From the NCBI RefSeq assembly GCF_029407905.1, contig NC_073627.1:143109697-143173696 (forward strand): a stretch of DNA of 64,000 bases. The letters run 5' to 3'. How positions within the stretch are numbered: position 1 is the stretch's first letter; every line of letters begins with the position of its first letter. A model generated the notes under the pieces. That model had not been told where the DNA came from. It saw only the letters and a program-made list of their open reading frames with translations, and searched no databases. The translations under genes were made by a program, and so were the position numbers. Source of the DNA: Bubalus kerabau. Its lineage: Eukaryota > Chordata > Mammalia > Artiodactyla > Bovidae. Of the stretch, positions 10,218 to 23,100 are shown piece after piece.

Positions 10218-11068
10218 CTGTGGGGAGAGAGGGGTCAGCCCTTTTGGACCCTCATACATCTGACTCCAATTCTCAATGTTAATCTTATCCCAACATTTTG
10301 CCCTAATACAGACCCTAGGCTCCAACATTGACCTCTTGACCTCAGGTACGACTGTTAAATTTTTGATTCCCAATACCCACTCCCTAACATTGACTTCCTA
10401 CCCTTTAATTCAAAAACATCAATTGATGTTTTTGAACTGTGGTGTTGGAGAAGACTCTTGAGAGTCCCTTGACTGCAAGGAGATCAAACCAGTCAATCCT
10501 AAAGGAAATCAGTCCTGAATATTCACTGGAAGAACTGATGCTGAAGCTGAAACTCCAATACTTTGGCCATCTGATGGGAAGAACTGACTCATTGGAAAAG
10601 ACCCTGATGCTGGGCGAGATTGAAGGCAGGAGAAGGGGATGACAGAGGATGAGATGGTTGGCTGGCATCACCGGATTGATGGACATGAGTTTGAGCAAAC
10701 TCTGGAAGTTGGTGATGGACAGGGAAGCCTGGCCATGGGGTCGCAAAGAGTCAGACACAACTGAGCGACTGAACTGAACCCTTTAATTCAAGCCCTGAAC
10801 CTAACACCCTGATCTCTTGACTCTAAGCCCCACTGAAGCCCCACTGCCAACCTGTAACTCTTCAATGCCAATCTCCATGCCCTCTCCTGGGGCTCTCGTT
10901 TAGTTGCCAGTTTGACTTCCCCATGGCACTAGCGCCCCCTTGTGTCATCGTCCCGTCGGTGCATTACAGCGAACAGTTCTCACCCCAGCTAGTCCCTGGG
11001 TGCCCCGCCACTCAAGGTTACAGCTTCTTTTGTGGGTGCGAATTTGCATGTGTGTGCGCCAGACTTAC
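10218..11068 (-). other. SPMIP6: SPMIP6 intron 6
   Basis: It contains a truncated BovB 3' end with target-site duplications (10401-10791). The flanks show a loose recurring 'ctaacattgac'-like pattern that may be an eroded minisatellite. Confidence 0.6.
10414..10778 (+). mobile_element. BovB LINE 3' end, truncated, with target-site duplication
   Basis: The sequence from 'tttgaactgtggtgttggag' through 'gatcaaaccagtcaatccta' to the 'gagcgactgaactgaac' tail is the 3' terminus of BovB (RTE-clade LINE of ruminants), antisense to SPMIP6. It is flanked by 13-base direct repeats 'ccctttaattcaa' at 10401-10413 and 10779-10791. A 28-base perfect palindrome straddles the left junction (10409-10436). Confidence 0.9.
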
Positions 11069-11155
11069 CTAAGGTTCGGACAGGGGTAGTACGACGGCTG
11101 GGGAGTTATAACAGCACATTGCATTCCGGATCGGTGCTCGCAGGGAGACACACTC
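11069..11155 (-). CDS. SPMIP6: SPMIP6 coding exon 6 (stop flush with donor)
   Basis: The acceptor is cttccttcag (AG at 11157-11156). The phase 0 frame encodes ECVSLRAPIRNAMCCYNSPA then VVLPLSEP and a TAG whose G is the last exon base; the intron starts immediately with GTAAGT. The matching human end is very similar. A second frame through this exon is also open and continues in frame into exon 7. It contains an ATG at 11124-11122. Confidence 0.9.
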   Translation of the reverse strand, partial: ECVSLRAPIRNAMCCYNSPAVVLPLSEP

Positions 11156-14100
11156 CTGAAGGAAGAAAAGGTGGGCAGGAAGGCCTTTTGATTTCTCTCC
11201 ACACCCCAGCCCAGACCAAGACCCTGAGCCGCGTTTCAGGTGTCTGTCCTGCGGCTAGGAGATCCTCCCCTCCAGCCTCCTGGCCCTTCAAGATCTCCTC
11301 GAAGTATTGCCTCCGGGAAGACACCTGGAAGTCCCTCTCCGCACAAGGCCTGGTTTCTGCCGCCCAGGCTGGGCCACGGAGAACGCTGTACTCTGGGGAG
11401 GGTTGGAGGTCCAGTCATTGAGGATCCTGGATCCTCGCTTATCGACAAGGCGACTTTCTAAGGCTTAAGCACTTTCTCCCTCCTCCACCCCCTTGTGAGT
11501 GATAAAACCCAGTTTCGCTCAATATATCAGGCTCTGTCAGCCTGGGGAGGGACGGGGTGTCCCCACAGGGTTAGGGACAGAGTTCAGGACCCCCTCCCCC
11601 TTTCGCAGCTCTCTAGGCAGACGCGGATGTTGGAGTTCTCCCAGGCTCAGCCCGCCTTATCTAACGCCAGGTGCAGGGAGATAGATGGCAATCTGAACTT
11701 TTGCTGAGTGCCCGAGCCTCAGTTTCCTCCACAATAACAGGCGAGGCTGTCTATCCCCGGAGGTGGTGCTGGGCTCCGAGGAGGCCAGGACCCTTCTGTT
11801 ACCCACGCGGTCACCATTTCCTCGCCCTCTTAGAACCCAACGATAACCCTGCCGATGTACCAACCACGAGGCCCAGGAATAGGGGACACTATTCTGAGGA
11901 CACGTGGCTCTCCGCAAGCTAGAACCTGCGTCTCCAGGGCCTAGTGGCCAGGTAGGGGGCAGGGCCGGCGAGCGAGGGAACGGGATGAAATTGGTGCCCG
12001 GGGTTTGTTCCTCCAAGAAGCTCTCCAGCGGAGCCTCCAGAAGACAAACAAGAGCCAGGTGGACCTTGAGCCCAGTTTGTGCAGGTCTCTCGCCTCAGCA
12101 GTCTGCTCAGGCCATGAGGCCCGAGGAGGGGACAGGGAGGCGCCCAGTAAGGGGACCGCGCGGGCTGGAGGCGGAGTGGGGTCTGGCACAGAGGCCGGGC
12201 AGAGCTAGAAGTGGCGCGGGATGCTGAGCCCGCAGGGGAGGGGGCGGGGCTTGTTTGGGGACGGGGCCCGGCGACAGCGCGGCCCTGCGAACCTTACAGT
12301 AGGTAGCTCTGTGCATAAAGGCCGCAGGCGGCGTTCAGTGCAGGGTGGCCCGGAGACGCAGTAGTCCATCCCACGCAGACAATAGTGGCGGCCCGAGCAA
12401 GCGCTCTCATATCCCTGAAAGGGCAGGCGGCCCGGCAGCGGGTCCACACACCCGCAGCGGGGCGTGATCTGCGGCAGTGGCTGGTTTCGTGACAGCGAGT
12501 TCAGCATGTTCACCACTACCTCGCGCTCTGCGCCCGCGAGCCCCGAGCCCGGGAGACCCAGACACAGAGTCACAGGAACGGCCAGAGAGGAGGTCAGAGA
12601 CAGGAAGAGATGGAGACACAAGCCGAGACAGGGTTACAACCTCGTTAGGGTCCTCAACATTTGTTCCATATCTCGAGTCTCCATCCCTCCGGCCTTCTGG
12701 TCTACCCTTCTCCCTCCGCTTTCCCTCCCTCTGTTACCGTAGGCATTGAGTCGCTCCGGCTTAGGAGGATACACCAAGGGCATTCCTCGAACCACTGTCT
12801 CCATCCCGGCCTCCTGTAAGTGGCACAAACGCTATCTCAAGTTCTGACCCGGAAGAATTCCTCCCTTGGTGGGTTCTCCCAGAACACCCAGACTAGTCCC
12901 AGGCCGCGCCTTCTGCTCTCCAACTCTCTGAGTGTTTGGGGTTGTCGCCGGGCAACGCAGTTCACTCCGCCTCCCTGGGGGGTGGGTATGGAGGTGGGGG
13001 AAGTGGAGCTGTAGGTGGACCCGGTCTGGACCTGGGTCCCTGCCATCCCTGTCTCAGCGTTTGCCTTTGATTTGACCCCTGCTTATCTAGCCGACTCTGT
13101 GTCTCCGTGTCTCTCTAAAAGGAGTTTTAAAATATTGCATTGTTGCCTGTCCATCAGAATCATTTGGGGACCTTGTGAAAAATTCTGATTCTTGAGGAAG
13201 TTCTAATTCAGGAGGGTTCAGTTAACGTGAGGTCAGCCATCAACCTACAGCTAAGAGCCCCTATTCTGGCCTGCAATCCTCTCATATTCCTTCTTTCTTG
13301 ATGCCTGAGGTCATGTCCGGACTCTTTCCTATCCTCTTGGAAGACTGTCCTGAATCTATCTGGTCTGTCTCTGGATGGCCTTGTTCTGCCTCCTTTTGTC
13401 CTTGTTATCATCACAAAGGAGGGGAGAGAGGAGCAAGTAGACTCAGCCTATCACTGACTCCTTGGCCAGACCACTAGAGAGGGGCCAGGTGGCAAGCTTC
13501 AGGAAGGTAGCATGTCAAGGAGTTTGCACCAGCCCCTGTCTCCACACAGCCTACCCAGAGATTGGGACCCTGGACACCCAGTTCCTAGAGATTGGGATTC
13601 AGGGGCCTGGCACAGCTTCACTCCTGAGCTCCCTTGTTTCCTAGAGAATATAAACCTAGCTAATCTCACAAGTGGGAAAAGGCCTTGGAACCTTGGTGGG
13701 AAAGAGATGAGAAACTAATGGTGAAATGTCAGACCCTGTGATTTGGGAGGCAGATGGTGGGGGTGCCATCCCAGACCTCAGGCATCTTTGCTGGGCACAG
13801 TTGGTACCTTAGGCAGCCGGGGAAGGTATGTGGTACATTTGTTCCAGCAGTTGTAAGGTCCCATCCTCCACGTGTTATACCGGTTACTGCACAGGTAGTT
13901 TGGGTTGCCACACAGGTAGTTTGGGTTGCATTTGTCTGTTTGATCACAGGGGTGGAGATATATAAGACAGGATTACTCCTTATTCTTTTTTTTTTTTTTC
14001 CTAGGATTACTCCTTATCCTATCCCAGGATCTGGGGAGCCCCTAAATGTCTCTCCTCTGATCCCTACCACAAAGCTGGACTCCCACTAATCTCCCTTAGG

Positions 14101-17100
14101 CCAGAAAAGCCCATCCTGGCCCCACATTTGTCTTAGATACTGAGATGCAGCCTGAATCCCACCTAAAGCAAGCTTCTGAGTGGGGTCTGTGTCCTTTGAG
14201 CTGGTTACTTTTCATCCTAGCACCAACCTCTCTGAATCAGCCAACGTGGAAACCCTGGAAATGGGCCTCCTTCCAAATCTTCCCTTTCATCTTCCACATG
14301 CAGGCTCAAAGTCCGCTTACTCTGCCTCCTTAAAATCACTTGAGTCTATTCCTTCCTCCAATCCCCCATGATCTTACTCCTGTATTTCCACAGTGCCTAA
14401 GCCAGGAGACAATAATGTCATGGTTAATAGAATGGACTCTGCAGAAAGACTCCTGTGGTTCTAATTTCAGCTCTGCCAGATATTAACTGTGTGTGACCTT
14501 GATCTAGTTAATTTCATCTTGTCTCTGTTTCCTTACCTTTAATATGGGACTAATAATACTATCTACCCCATAGGGTTATTGTGAAATTTAAATAAGTTAT
14601 TATATGTAAAACAGAACAATGCCTGGCACACAGAAGACTATCATCATTATTATTGTGATTATTATTGCTATTAGTCTATTGGTCTTCCTACCTCATTTTG
14701 AAATCCTACAATCCAATCTCTACATAGAAACTTTGGCACTTATCATAAATGAAAATCCCCATGTAAAAACCCTCCAAAGCTGCACCCACCCAGTCACCTA
14801 AGTCTGTCCTGTAAGTTCCTCTGTGATCCACCCCACTAACAGTGAAAGAACACACCTGAGAGATTAGGAAAGCAGGTCTAGGGGCCACAGAGGAAGAGCA
14901 GGTGTGTGTGCATGTGGGGCAGTGTGTTGGGACTGGGGGGTCCGGGTTGGAGGGTTGGACACACTGAGTTTGAAGTGTTTGGGGCCATTTAGGTAAATCT
15001 GATCATAATCAGCTAAAGGAGAGTGGAATTCTGGTGAGAGGTCAAGGCTAGAAATAAAGACTTGGAGTTGTCAGTAATCAAAGTTGTGGGTTAAATTAAA
15101 TGGTCTCAGGAGAGGAATGAGAGAAGAGGGCTCAGATCAGCACCCCGAGAAACCCTATGTTTCCAGAATGATTAGACAAGAGACCCAGGAAATTGAGCAT
15201 CAGAGAAGCTCATGGGGTTTCACATCTTCCTTTCACAGATGGAGGGAAGGAGTTTCACAAAGTAGAGAGTAGTCAGAGTGAAATGCACAGGGTAGGTCTC
15301 ATAAGGAAAAGACTGAAGTGTCCCATGGATGAGGTAACTGGAACCATACAAGATCAATTTTAATAACATTAAATATAAGTGTCGGAGATGCAGATTCCCA
15401 ATTTCAATTGAACATTAATCAATTCATTCAACAAATACTTAGGAAGCCTGATGCTATTCTGGATGGAGGGGGCCCAGTTCTAAATAAAACAAGACTTTCT
15501 GCTCTTTTGGAATGTATAGGGAGACAAATAATAAACACCTAACGAAATGAGAAAGATGATTTCTCATAAGGCATAAGGAGTGACTCTTATTTTCAAGAAT
15601 CTTGGCTGTTAGTGGGAGGAGCAAGAGATAATTTTTAGGCAGAGGAAAATTAGAAAAGTCTTCCAGATTGAGGGGAGAGAGGTGTGGTGGGGCAGGGGGA
15701 TGCAGGAGAGAAGGGGAAACTGATGGAACAGGGCCACCAAGAAGATGGGAAAAGATGGCACCCAGAATACACATGGAGGAATTTGTTTGGAGGAGGTTAA
15801 TGCTCCCTTCCTTGCTCTAGGGATAAGACCAAGGCCTCTTCCAGTTCTTTGGCACAGAGTGGGAACTCCCAAAAGGTAGAGCCTGGATCTCTTCCTCCAG
15901 GATCAGGGGTCAGGGTCAGGGTCAGGCCAGATGGTTGGGACTCAAGTTAGAATGGGGGAGATAAGAATAGAAAGCCAGGTTGTGGATGGGGATAGGACCA
16001 GGGTGGAGGTCAGAATTCAAGTTGGGTTCAGGTGTAGGGTCTTTGTTGGGGTCACTGAATGGGTGAGCGGTGAGGCCCTACCTTCCTCTGGACAGAGCCA
16101 GTATTTCTCAGGGAAGTAGGGGTGGCTTGGTATGGAACCCTTGTAGCTGTAGTCCTGCACAGCACACTTGAGCATCTTCTGCAGGGTGTCAGGATCCACA
16201 TGGCGCTGTGCAGTGTGAGTCAGGCCCTGGGCAAGGGGAGAGGGGAAGAGATGGCTAGGTGCATGGAGACCCCAGCCTTGGTGTCCTGCTGGACCTAGAT
16301 TTAGCTCTTGAGGTCAGCCCAGGTGGGCGTTCCACCCCTCTCCCTATGCTGGAGGGATATCCAGGCCAGCTTTGCTTGAGTCACCCTTTCTTCCATCTAA
16401 GGACTCGGAACCTGACATTTGTCCTCAGTCAGAGTGATTTCCTGATGTTCTCATTCCTGTCCTTTCCTTGACTAGGACTTCTAAAGGCAGAGCTGGGTGT
16501 TCTTGTCTTCTTTCTTTCAGACTGTGTGCTGCCTGGGCTCAGGGTCTGGGTCTCCCCTGACAGAGCAGTAGACCTGTGGTAGAACCTGGAGCCTCAGAAC
16601 AGGTTGGCCGCCCTGGGAGCTGGCTGCCTTAGGCAGGTGTTTAGGACAGGGAGGACTCTCGAAGAATCTGGCACCCTAAAGGAGATGAAGAATGGGGCCA
16701 GAGGGGCACCTACTTTAAAAATCGAATTCTCTGACTCCAGCCTGAGGTGAATTCTGCTGTGGCTCTCATCTTGACACCAGTATTATTCTTGACCCTGACA
16801 TCCACATTGTGCTATTCTTCATCCTAGCCTGACATTTCCCCTGATCTTGGTTCAGACTCTAGATCCCTCTGTTTCTTGGGGTTCACCTCATCTTATCATA
16901 TCACCCCAAATTCCAGATCAAGGTCTCCCTTTGGAGGCTCCCTTCTCCTCAGCTAAAGGTAGATTGCCAGGTTAGTTGTGGGCCCATGTCTCTGCAGGCA
17001 TCCAGGATGAAAGGCAGCTGGGTTACAGAGGTGGGACACCCAGCAAAGTCAAATACTAGAAAGGACTTCCTCATCATGGCGGGCAGCAAGGTGCTGGGGT

Positions 17101-20100
17101 GGTGATGTTGCTACCACACTTCCCCCGTGTGATCTAAAAAGCAGAGGCTTCTCTTGGCCAGGGTGAGACCTTGCTGTTCCTAGTGCTCCTGCTGCTGCTG
17201 CTTCTGCTAAGTCACTTCAGTCGTGTCTGACTCTGTGCAGCCCACCAGGCTCTGCCGTCCCTGGGATTCTCCAGGCAAGAACACTGGAGTGGGTTGTCAT
17301 TTCCTTCTCCAATCCATGAAAGTGAAAAGTGAAAGTGAAGTTGCTCAGTCATGTCCGACTCTTCACGACCCCATGGACTGTAGCCTACCAGGCTCTTCCG
17401 TCCATGGGATTTTCCAGGCAAGAGTACTGGAGTGGGGTGTCATTGCCTTCTCCCCTAGGGAAAGAAGGCAGGGGCTCCTAGGCCCCTGAAAATCCCTCAG
17501 CTGAAGGGCTCCTTGGATCCTGCATGCCAACTGAGGTTTTGTTCTGTGGGCAGATACTGCACAGTCATACTCCATATGGGTGAAGGGGCCCCAAGACTTA
17601 GCACTCCCCTGAGTTTTACACACACACACAAACACATGCACATCCAGACACATAGATCTGTGCACCCAGATACACTCATAGACACACGTACAGATGTACA
17701 TCTATGCAAACACAGTCAGACATCCTCACGGACCCATAGACACTCAGACATGCTCACATACCCACAGACGTGTGCGTGCGCACATACGCACGTAGTCATT
17801 TAAAAGAACCCACAGATATCTTCAGTGCTTCCCTTTGAGGCTTTCCTCAGATATTTATAATCTTTGATTGTCTGTTCATGAATAGGAGACTATAAAGACT
17901 TACTGAAGGTTTGAGCTGTGGGTGGCCATCACTGTAGGCTGGTCTGGCTAGACTATTTGTTGCAAACTCTGTCAGTATCTATAAGTCTTTTCTCTTGGGT
18001 TGATCAGATCTCTCCGAAGAGACTCTTTCAATCTTTGGCTTGAGAGTTGTACCTGGCTGCCAGTGTTTTGAGAACCTAGTGGAAAATAGGGCTGCTGGGG
18101 GTTTTAGCATTCAGCATATGGAGGTTCACCTGTTTTCAGTATGGTACCCTGACCTTAGCTGGGCCTGGAATTCCCAGTCCTGAGATCCTTGCCAGAAAAT
18201 AAGCCTTCTGACTTTTGCAGAGATGGGCAAGTAGTCGCCCTATGGCATGGAGTAGAGGAGGGAGTTAGTGGTTTTAATTGTTTCTTTTTATTTTGTTCAA
18301 GCCAAGCATTATGCAGGATCCTAGTTCCCAAATTCCGCCAGCCAGGGATCAAAACTGTACACTCTGCATTGGCAGCATGGAGTCTTAACCACTGGACCAC
18401 CAGACGAGTCCCTTTAATAGCTTTTTAACAGCGTTCAAATCATTGTTTCAGCCTTGGTCCTGTCCCATATTCAGTTTCAGGAAGCCTAATATTACTAATT
18501 TCTGAACCTTTTGAAAATTCCGCAGTTTTAAATTGAATTATGCCTTGTGTTTCCCACTGTTAGCTTTGGATTCAGCTTTCTCAGAACTGTTGTCAGTTAC
18601 TTAACTATCACACTTTCCAGCTTCTGAAATTTTGTTGTCATTGTCCCACTTTTCCACTATTTTTGTGAACTGATGTCTTAAATGTCCACTTATTATAGTT
18701 TTAGAGGAGTTTTAGGAAGGAGTCAAAACATGTGCTCAATCTTAACCCAGAGAATTATAATCCTTTATACATTCTACATATTCTTTTGTCAGTTACAGGT
18801 TGCAAATATCATCTCTCAGCCTATGGCTTATATCTTCATTTTCTTTTTGGTGTCTTTTGATGAACGTAAGTTCTTAATTTTAATATAATTGAATTTATTA
18901 ATCTCTTAGGTAGTGCTTTTGTGACTTAGGAAATCTACCCATAATCTAAAATAATGGAGATAATATATAATTTCTTCTAAAAGCCAAACAGTTTTACTTG
19001 CTGTATTTAAGTCTTAATTTGTCAGACACTGCTTCTTATGCTTGGGGTGAATTAGGGATCAATTTTATTTTTAATCCACATGGGTAATGCGTTGTCTCAT
19101 TGAGTAATCTACCTTCTCCCACAAATTTTTTAAAGTATTTATTTACTTGGGTGTGTTGGGTTTTAGTTGCGGCACAGGGGATCTTTTGTTGTGGGGTGGG
19201 CGCTTCTCTAGTTGCAGCATGTAGGCTCCAGATGGCACCAGCTGGGTAGTTACAGTGTGCAGGCCTAGTTGCTCTGCAGCATGTGGGATCTTAGCTCCTC
19301 AACCAGGGATTGAACCTGCATTCCCTGCATTGGAAGGTAGATTCTTAACCACTGGGCCACCAGGGAAGTCCCTCCCACATATTTGCAAAGCTACCCCATC
19401 CTGATACATCTTTTCCCATAGCTTTATTTTCAATCATCTCTGTTGCATATTGTTTCCATTTATGTGTGGCTCCATTTCTGGTCTATTTTATTCCATTAAT
19501 CAGTTTATGTAACCCTTCAGTAATACTATGCTTTATGAATTTCTATAGATTGGTAATAAATATTATCTGATAGAGCAAGTCCTCGTTTTCTTCAGGTGTG
19601 TTTTAGCTAGTCTTGGGCCTTGGCTCTTCTCTATAAATTTTAGAAACAGGTTGACAAATTCTTCAAAGAATCTTATTCAGATTTTAATCAGAATTGCATT
19701 GAATCTCTATGTTGGTGACTTTTCCTCTCCAAGAGAATGCTATGCCTCTTCATTTAAATATTAAAGTATTCAAAGTTTCATAATATTATCCATACAGTTT
19801 TACATAGACTGTTATTTATTTCTACTAAGTTTTACTCTTTGATGCTCAGATGATATATACTTTAAGATTATGCTTCCTAAATACTTGTTTTTGATGTAAA
19901 GAAATGTGGTTGACTTATCTCATATTCATCTGACTTTCTAAATTCTTATTTGAATAATTTTCAGATTCTATATGTACAACTGTATCATCTGTGAATAATT
20001 GAATAATGACAGTTTTTATAAAAATTCCTTTCCTATCCTTGTATCTTACATGATATTGTTTTCCAATATACAATTTACACGGTATTGTTTTCCAATATTT

Positions 20101-23100
20101 TGGTTCTTTCTTTAAATTTTACTAGCTAAAATCATTATAATGATTTTCTGTGGACAGTTTTGCTTAAATTGATCTCATTTACCAATTTCTTAGCTCATCA
20201 TTCCTTCTTGTATCTCACATTTTCCTTTTGTGATTAGTTCCCTTTCCTCAAAGTATATCCTTTAGAAATTCTTTTATAGTAGGTCTTATGGTAGTAAATG
20301 TTTTAATTTTTATTTGCCTGTCTTTATCTTATTTGTTTATTGGTGTTGAAAGGAAGATGCATTGAAAATAATTTCTCTCTGCATGTTTTTAAGGTCATCT
20401 CTTAAGCTGGTGGTGTGCAGTTTTGAATGAGTTACCTAAGAATCCTTGGATTCGTTTCTCGTTAGTTGTGGAAAATTCAGAGCCTTTTCTTCTGAATAAT
20501 GCCTATTCTCCTTTCTGCTCTTTCATACTAGGACTCTGAGTAGTTGTGTGAGATCTTCCCCTTCTTTCATGTTGCTTAATGTTTCTTCCATATTTTCTCT
20601 CTGTCTCTCTGTACTGCATTCTGGAAAATTTTATTTCATTCTTTCACTTTACTGACACTCAATTTTTTGTTTTTTAAAATTTTGGCTGTGCCTGGTCTTT
20701 GTTGTGGCACGTGGGCTCCTCTCTAGCTGCTGTGTGCGGATTTAGCTGCTCCACTGGCATGTGAGATCTTAGTTCCAGGACCAGGGATCGAACCTGAGTC
20801 CCCTGCATTGGAAGGCAGATTCTTAACCACTGGACCACCAGGGAAGACCCTCACTGACACTCTTAAGCTGTGTCTAATTAGCTCTTTAACTCATCCATTG
20901 AGTTTTTGGTTTTAACATATGTATCTTTTATTTCTAAAATTTCTATTCATTTAAAAATTTGTCTGTCCTTTTAAGAACATAATCTCTTATTTCTTGCTCT
21001 TTTTGATGATTTCACACTTTATTTTTAAAGAATCATAATTATTTTGTATTCTTTGTTAATTCCAATATCTTATGTCCTCAGAGGCTTAAGGCTGTTGTTT
21101 ATTGTTTCTACTGCCTCTGTCATATGGTGGTGTGTTTCCCTATATCTCTTATTATGAGCTCAGATTTGAATGACTGTACTTTGAAGGGTACCTAGAGACC
21201 TACATTGAAGATATTTTCCAACACAGAATATATATACATGTGTGTGTGGGGGGTGGGGTGGGGGGGGCAGGGAGCCAGGGATCATTGGATTTTCTGGTTC
21301 AGTTTGGGAATTACAGGTTTAGGTTGCTCCATCTTGCAGCTAGTTTAAGGCTTAAACTCCTGCTTATAGCACTGATAGTGGCATTTGTTCTCAGGGCAAT
21401 CCTGTCATCTTAGTATACTTACCACTCATCTCCACTGACAGTCCAAAACCAAATAAAAATTAACTTTTATGCAAGACCTAGTTGTTTGGAAGCAGGAGCG
21501 TCCTTCAGGGTTTTAGACCACCATACTGTCAGAAGCAGAAGCCTTTTCTTTCATTATTAATCCTACTACTATCTAACTTTCATTCCTTTCCACTCAACGA
21601 AGCTGTATAGTCAGGTGGCTAAGGGTTACTACAGCAAAGAGATCCCTTTCTGTGCTGACAACATTCAATACTGAGCTTTGTCTAATAATATTGCCTTTGT
21701 TGGTTTCTCTTGGATTTTTCTTCCTATCACTGTCTCCTTTCATGGCTCTTCTTCCTTTACCTACCCCCTGAATATTGATGTTCTCCAAAGTTCTGTCTTT
21801 GGCCATTTTCTTACTCTTTTTTGGCAATCTGAATTACTCCTGTGATTTCAGCTACCACCTATATGTTGATTTCAAAATCTATGTCTGTAGCCCAGACCTC
21901 TTTTCTTTGCTTCAGATAAGTATATACCTATCAGACATCTTTACCTGGAAGTCCTTGAATATTTTTGCCCCCAGAAGAACCCCAAACCTCTCTCTACTGT
22001 GCATTCCAAATCTCAGTTGGTGGCACTGCCATTCCTCCAGTTTTCCAGAGCCCTAAACCCAGGAATCATCCTAATCTCTCTCATCTTCACATCCAGATGG
22101 TGACCAAGATGTGTTGACCTACTTCCTAAAAATTCTCTCCTATTGAGTTTGGAAAAGCAGGCAGGCATTTTCATATCTTGCTGGGGGAATGTAGATTATT
22201 ATGACCTCATCACAGCAATTTGAAGAATATATCCAAAGTTTTTTGGATGTGGCCTTTCTCCCAACAGTTTCATATCTATGAATTTATCCTAAGAGAACAG
22301 TTGATGTACACAAAGAATGTACAAGAATGACTATACTAGCAAACTTTTATAAGCAATCTAAGTTTCCAATAATATAAAATTCCTGAACTATATTTTGGTA
22401 CATTCATAAAGTAAAACACCATAGTTATTAAAATTACATTATTGAATATTTTTGACACAGGAAAATGTACTTGATAGATGGTTTCGCAGAAAAAGCAAGG
22501 TTCAAAACATGGTCTACAACATGATACCACCTTCATCAAATTTTTTTGCTTCCTAAAAGGGCACAGGGTAATAAATTACCAGTGGTTATTCTGGGTAGCG
22601 AGAATTATAGGCCTTTTTCTTTGTGCTTCTCTTAGTTATCCCCATTTTCTGCATTGGGCGTATATTTATTTTGTAATTACAAAAATAATTTTTAAAATGT
22701 CCTCCTATTCAACAATTCCCCTTTTCACTGCTAGACTCTCCTTATCTCCCACCTACATCCTCTCCTCTTATCCTTCATCTCATGGGGCTTCCTGCCCTCA
22801 GTCCCAGTCCCTTCAATCTCCTGCCACTGTGGCCAGAGTTGCTTACAATTCAAGCATGACACTCCCAGGATCAAAAACCTGGAGCATTATGACCGCATTT
22901 CACAACACAACCTGTGGCTCTTTATGGTCTGCAGGCTCCTCTCTTACCGTAGGGCTGGTTTCTCTCTCTGCTCTAGTCCTTAGTAGCTGGTGGGTCCCCG
23001 CCCCGGTGCTGCCTGTTTTTATATCTCTTCCGCTCAAAGCGTCCTCCTCCCGGCTCTCTTTTTTAAAATCAATTAATTTATTTTTTGACTGTGCTGTCTT

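Larger units (their letters stand above)
11930..12960. promoter_or_regulatory. CpG-rich segment across SPMIP6 exons 4-5
   Basis: CpG density and G+C rise sharply between roughly 11.93 and 12.96 kb, including 'gaccgcgcgggc', 'ggggcggggc' and 'gacagcgcggccc'. It spans exons 5 and 4 and the intron upstream of exon 4. It may be an internal CpG-island promoter, or simply GC-rich coding sequence with flanks. Confidence 0.45.
18430..21200 (-). mobile_element. Old L1 LINE block, antisense, interrupted by SINEs
   Basis: The AT-rich segment shows diagnostic reverse-complement L1 text: 'ttttgatgaacgtaagttct', 'tctggtctattttattccat', 'gaattgcattgaatctctat' and 'actgtatcatctgtgaataa'. All frames are broken. 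Two CHR-type SINEs (19125-19374, 20668-20852) are inserted. Subfamily not assigned. Confidence 0.75.

Noticed and set aside
10152..10373. Frame starting ATGGGACAC at SPMIP6 exon 7 as the normal protein end
   Set aside because: Exon 6 gives a C-terminus that matches human closely and joins in phase. The ATGGGA frame would need exon 6 to be skipped and looks less protein-like than the WDTSHFKK frame.
17212..17421. tRNA-like heads of Bov-tA and CHR SINEs as tRNA genes
   Set aside because: They are short-interspersed repeat copies with A/T-rich tails and target duplications; none has a complete tRNA fold.
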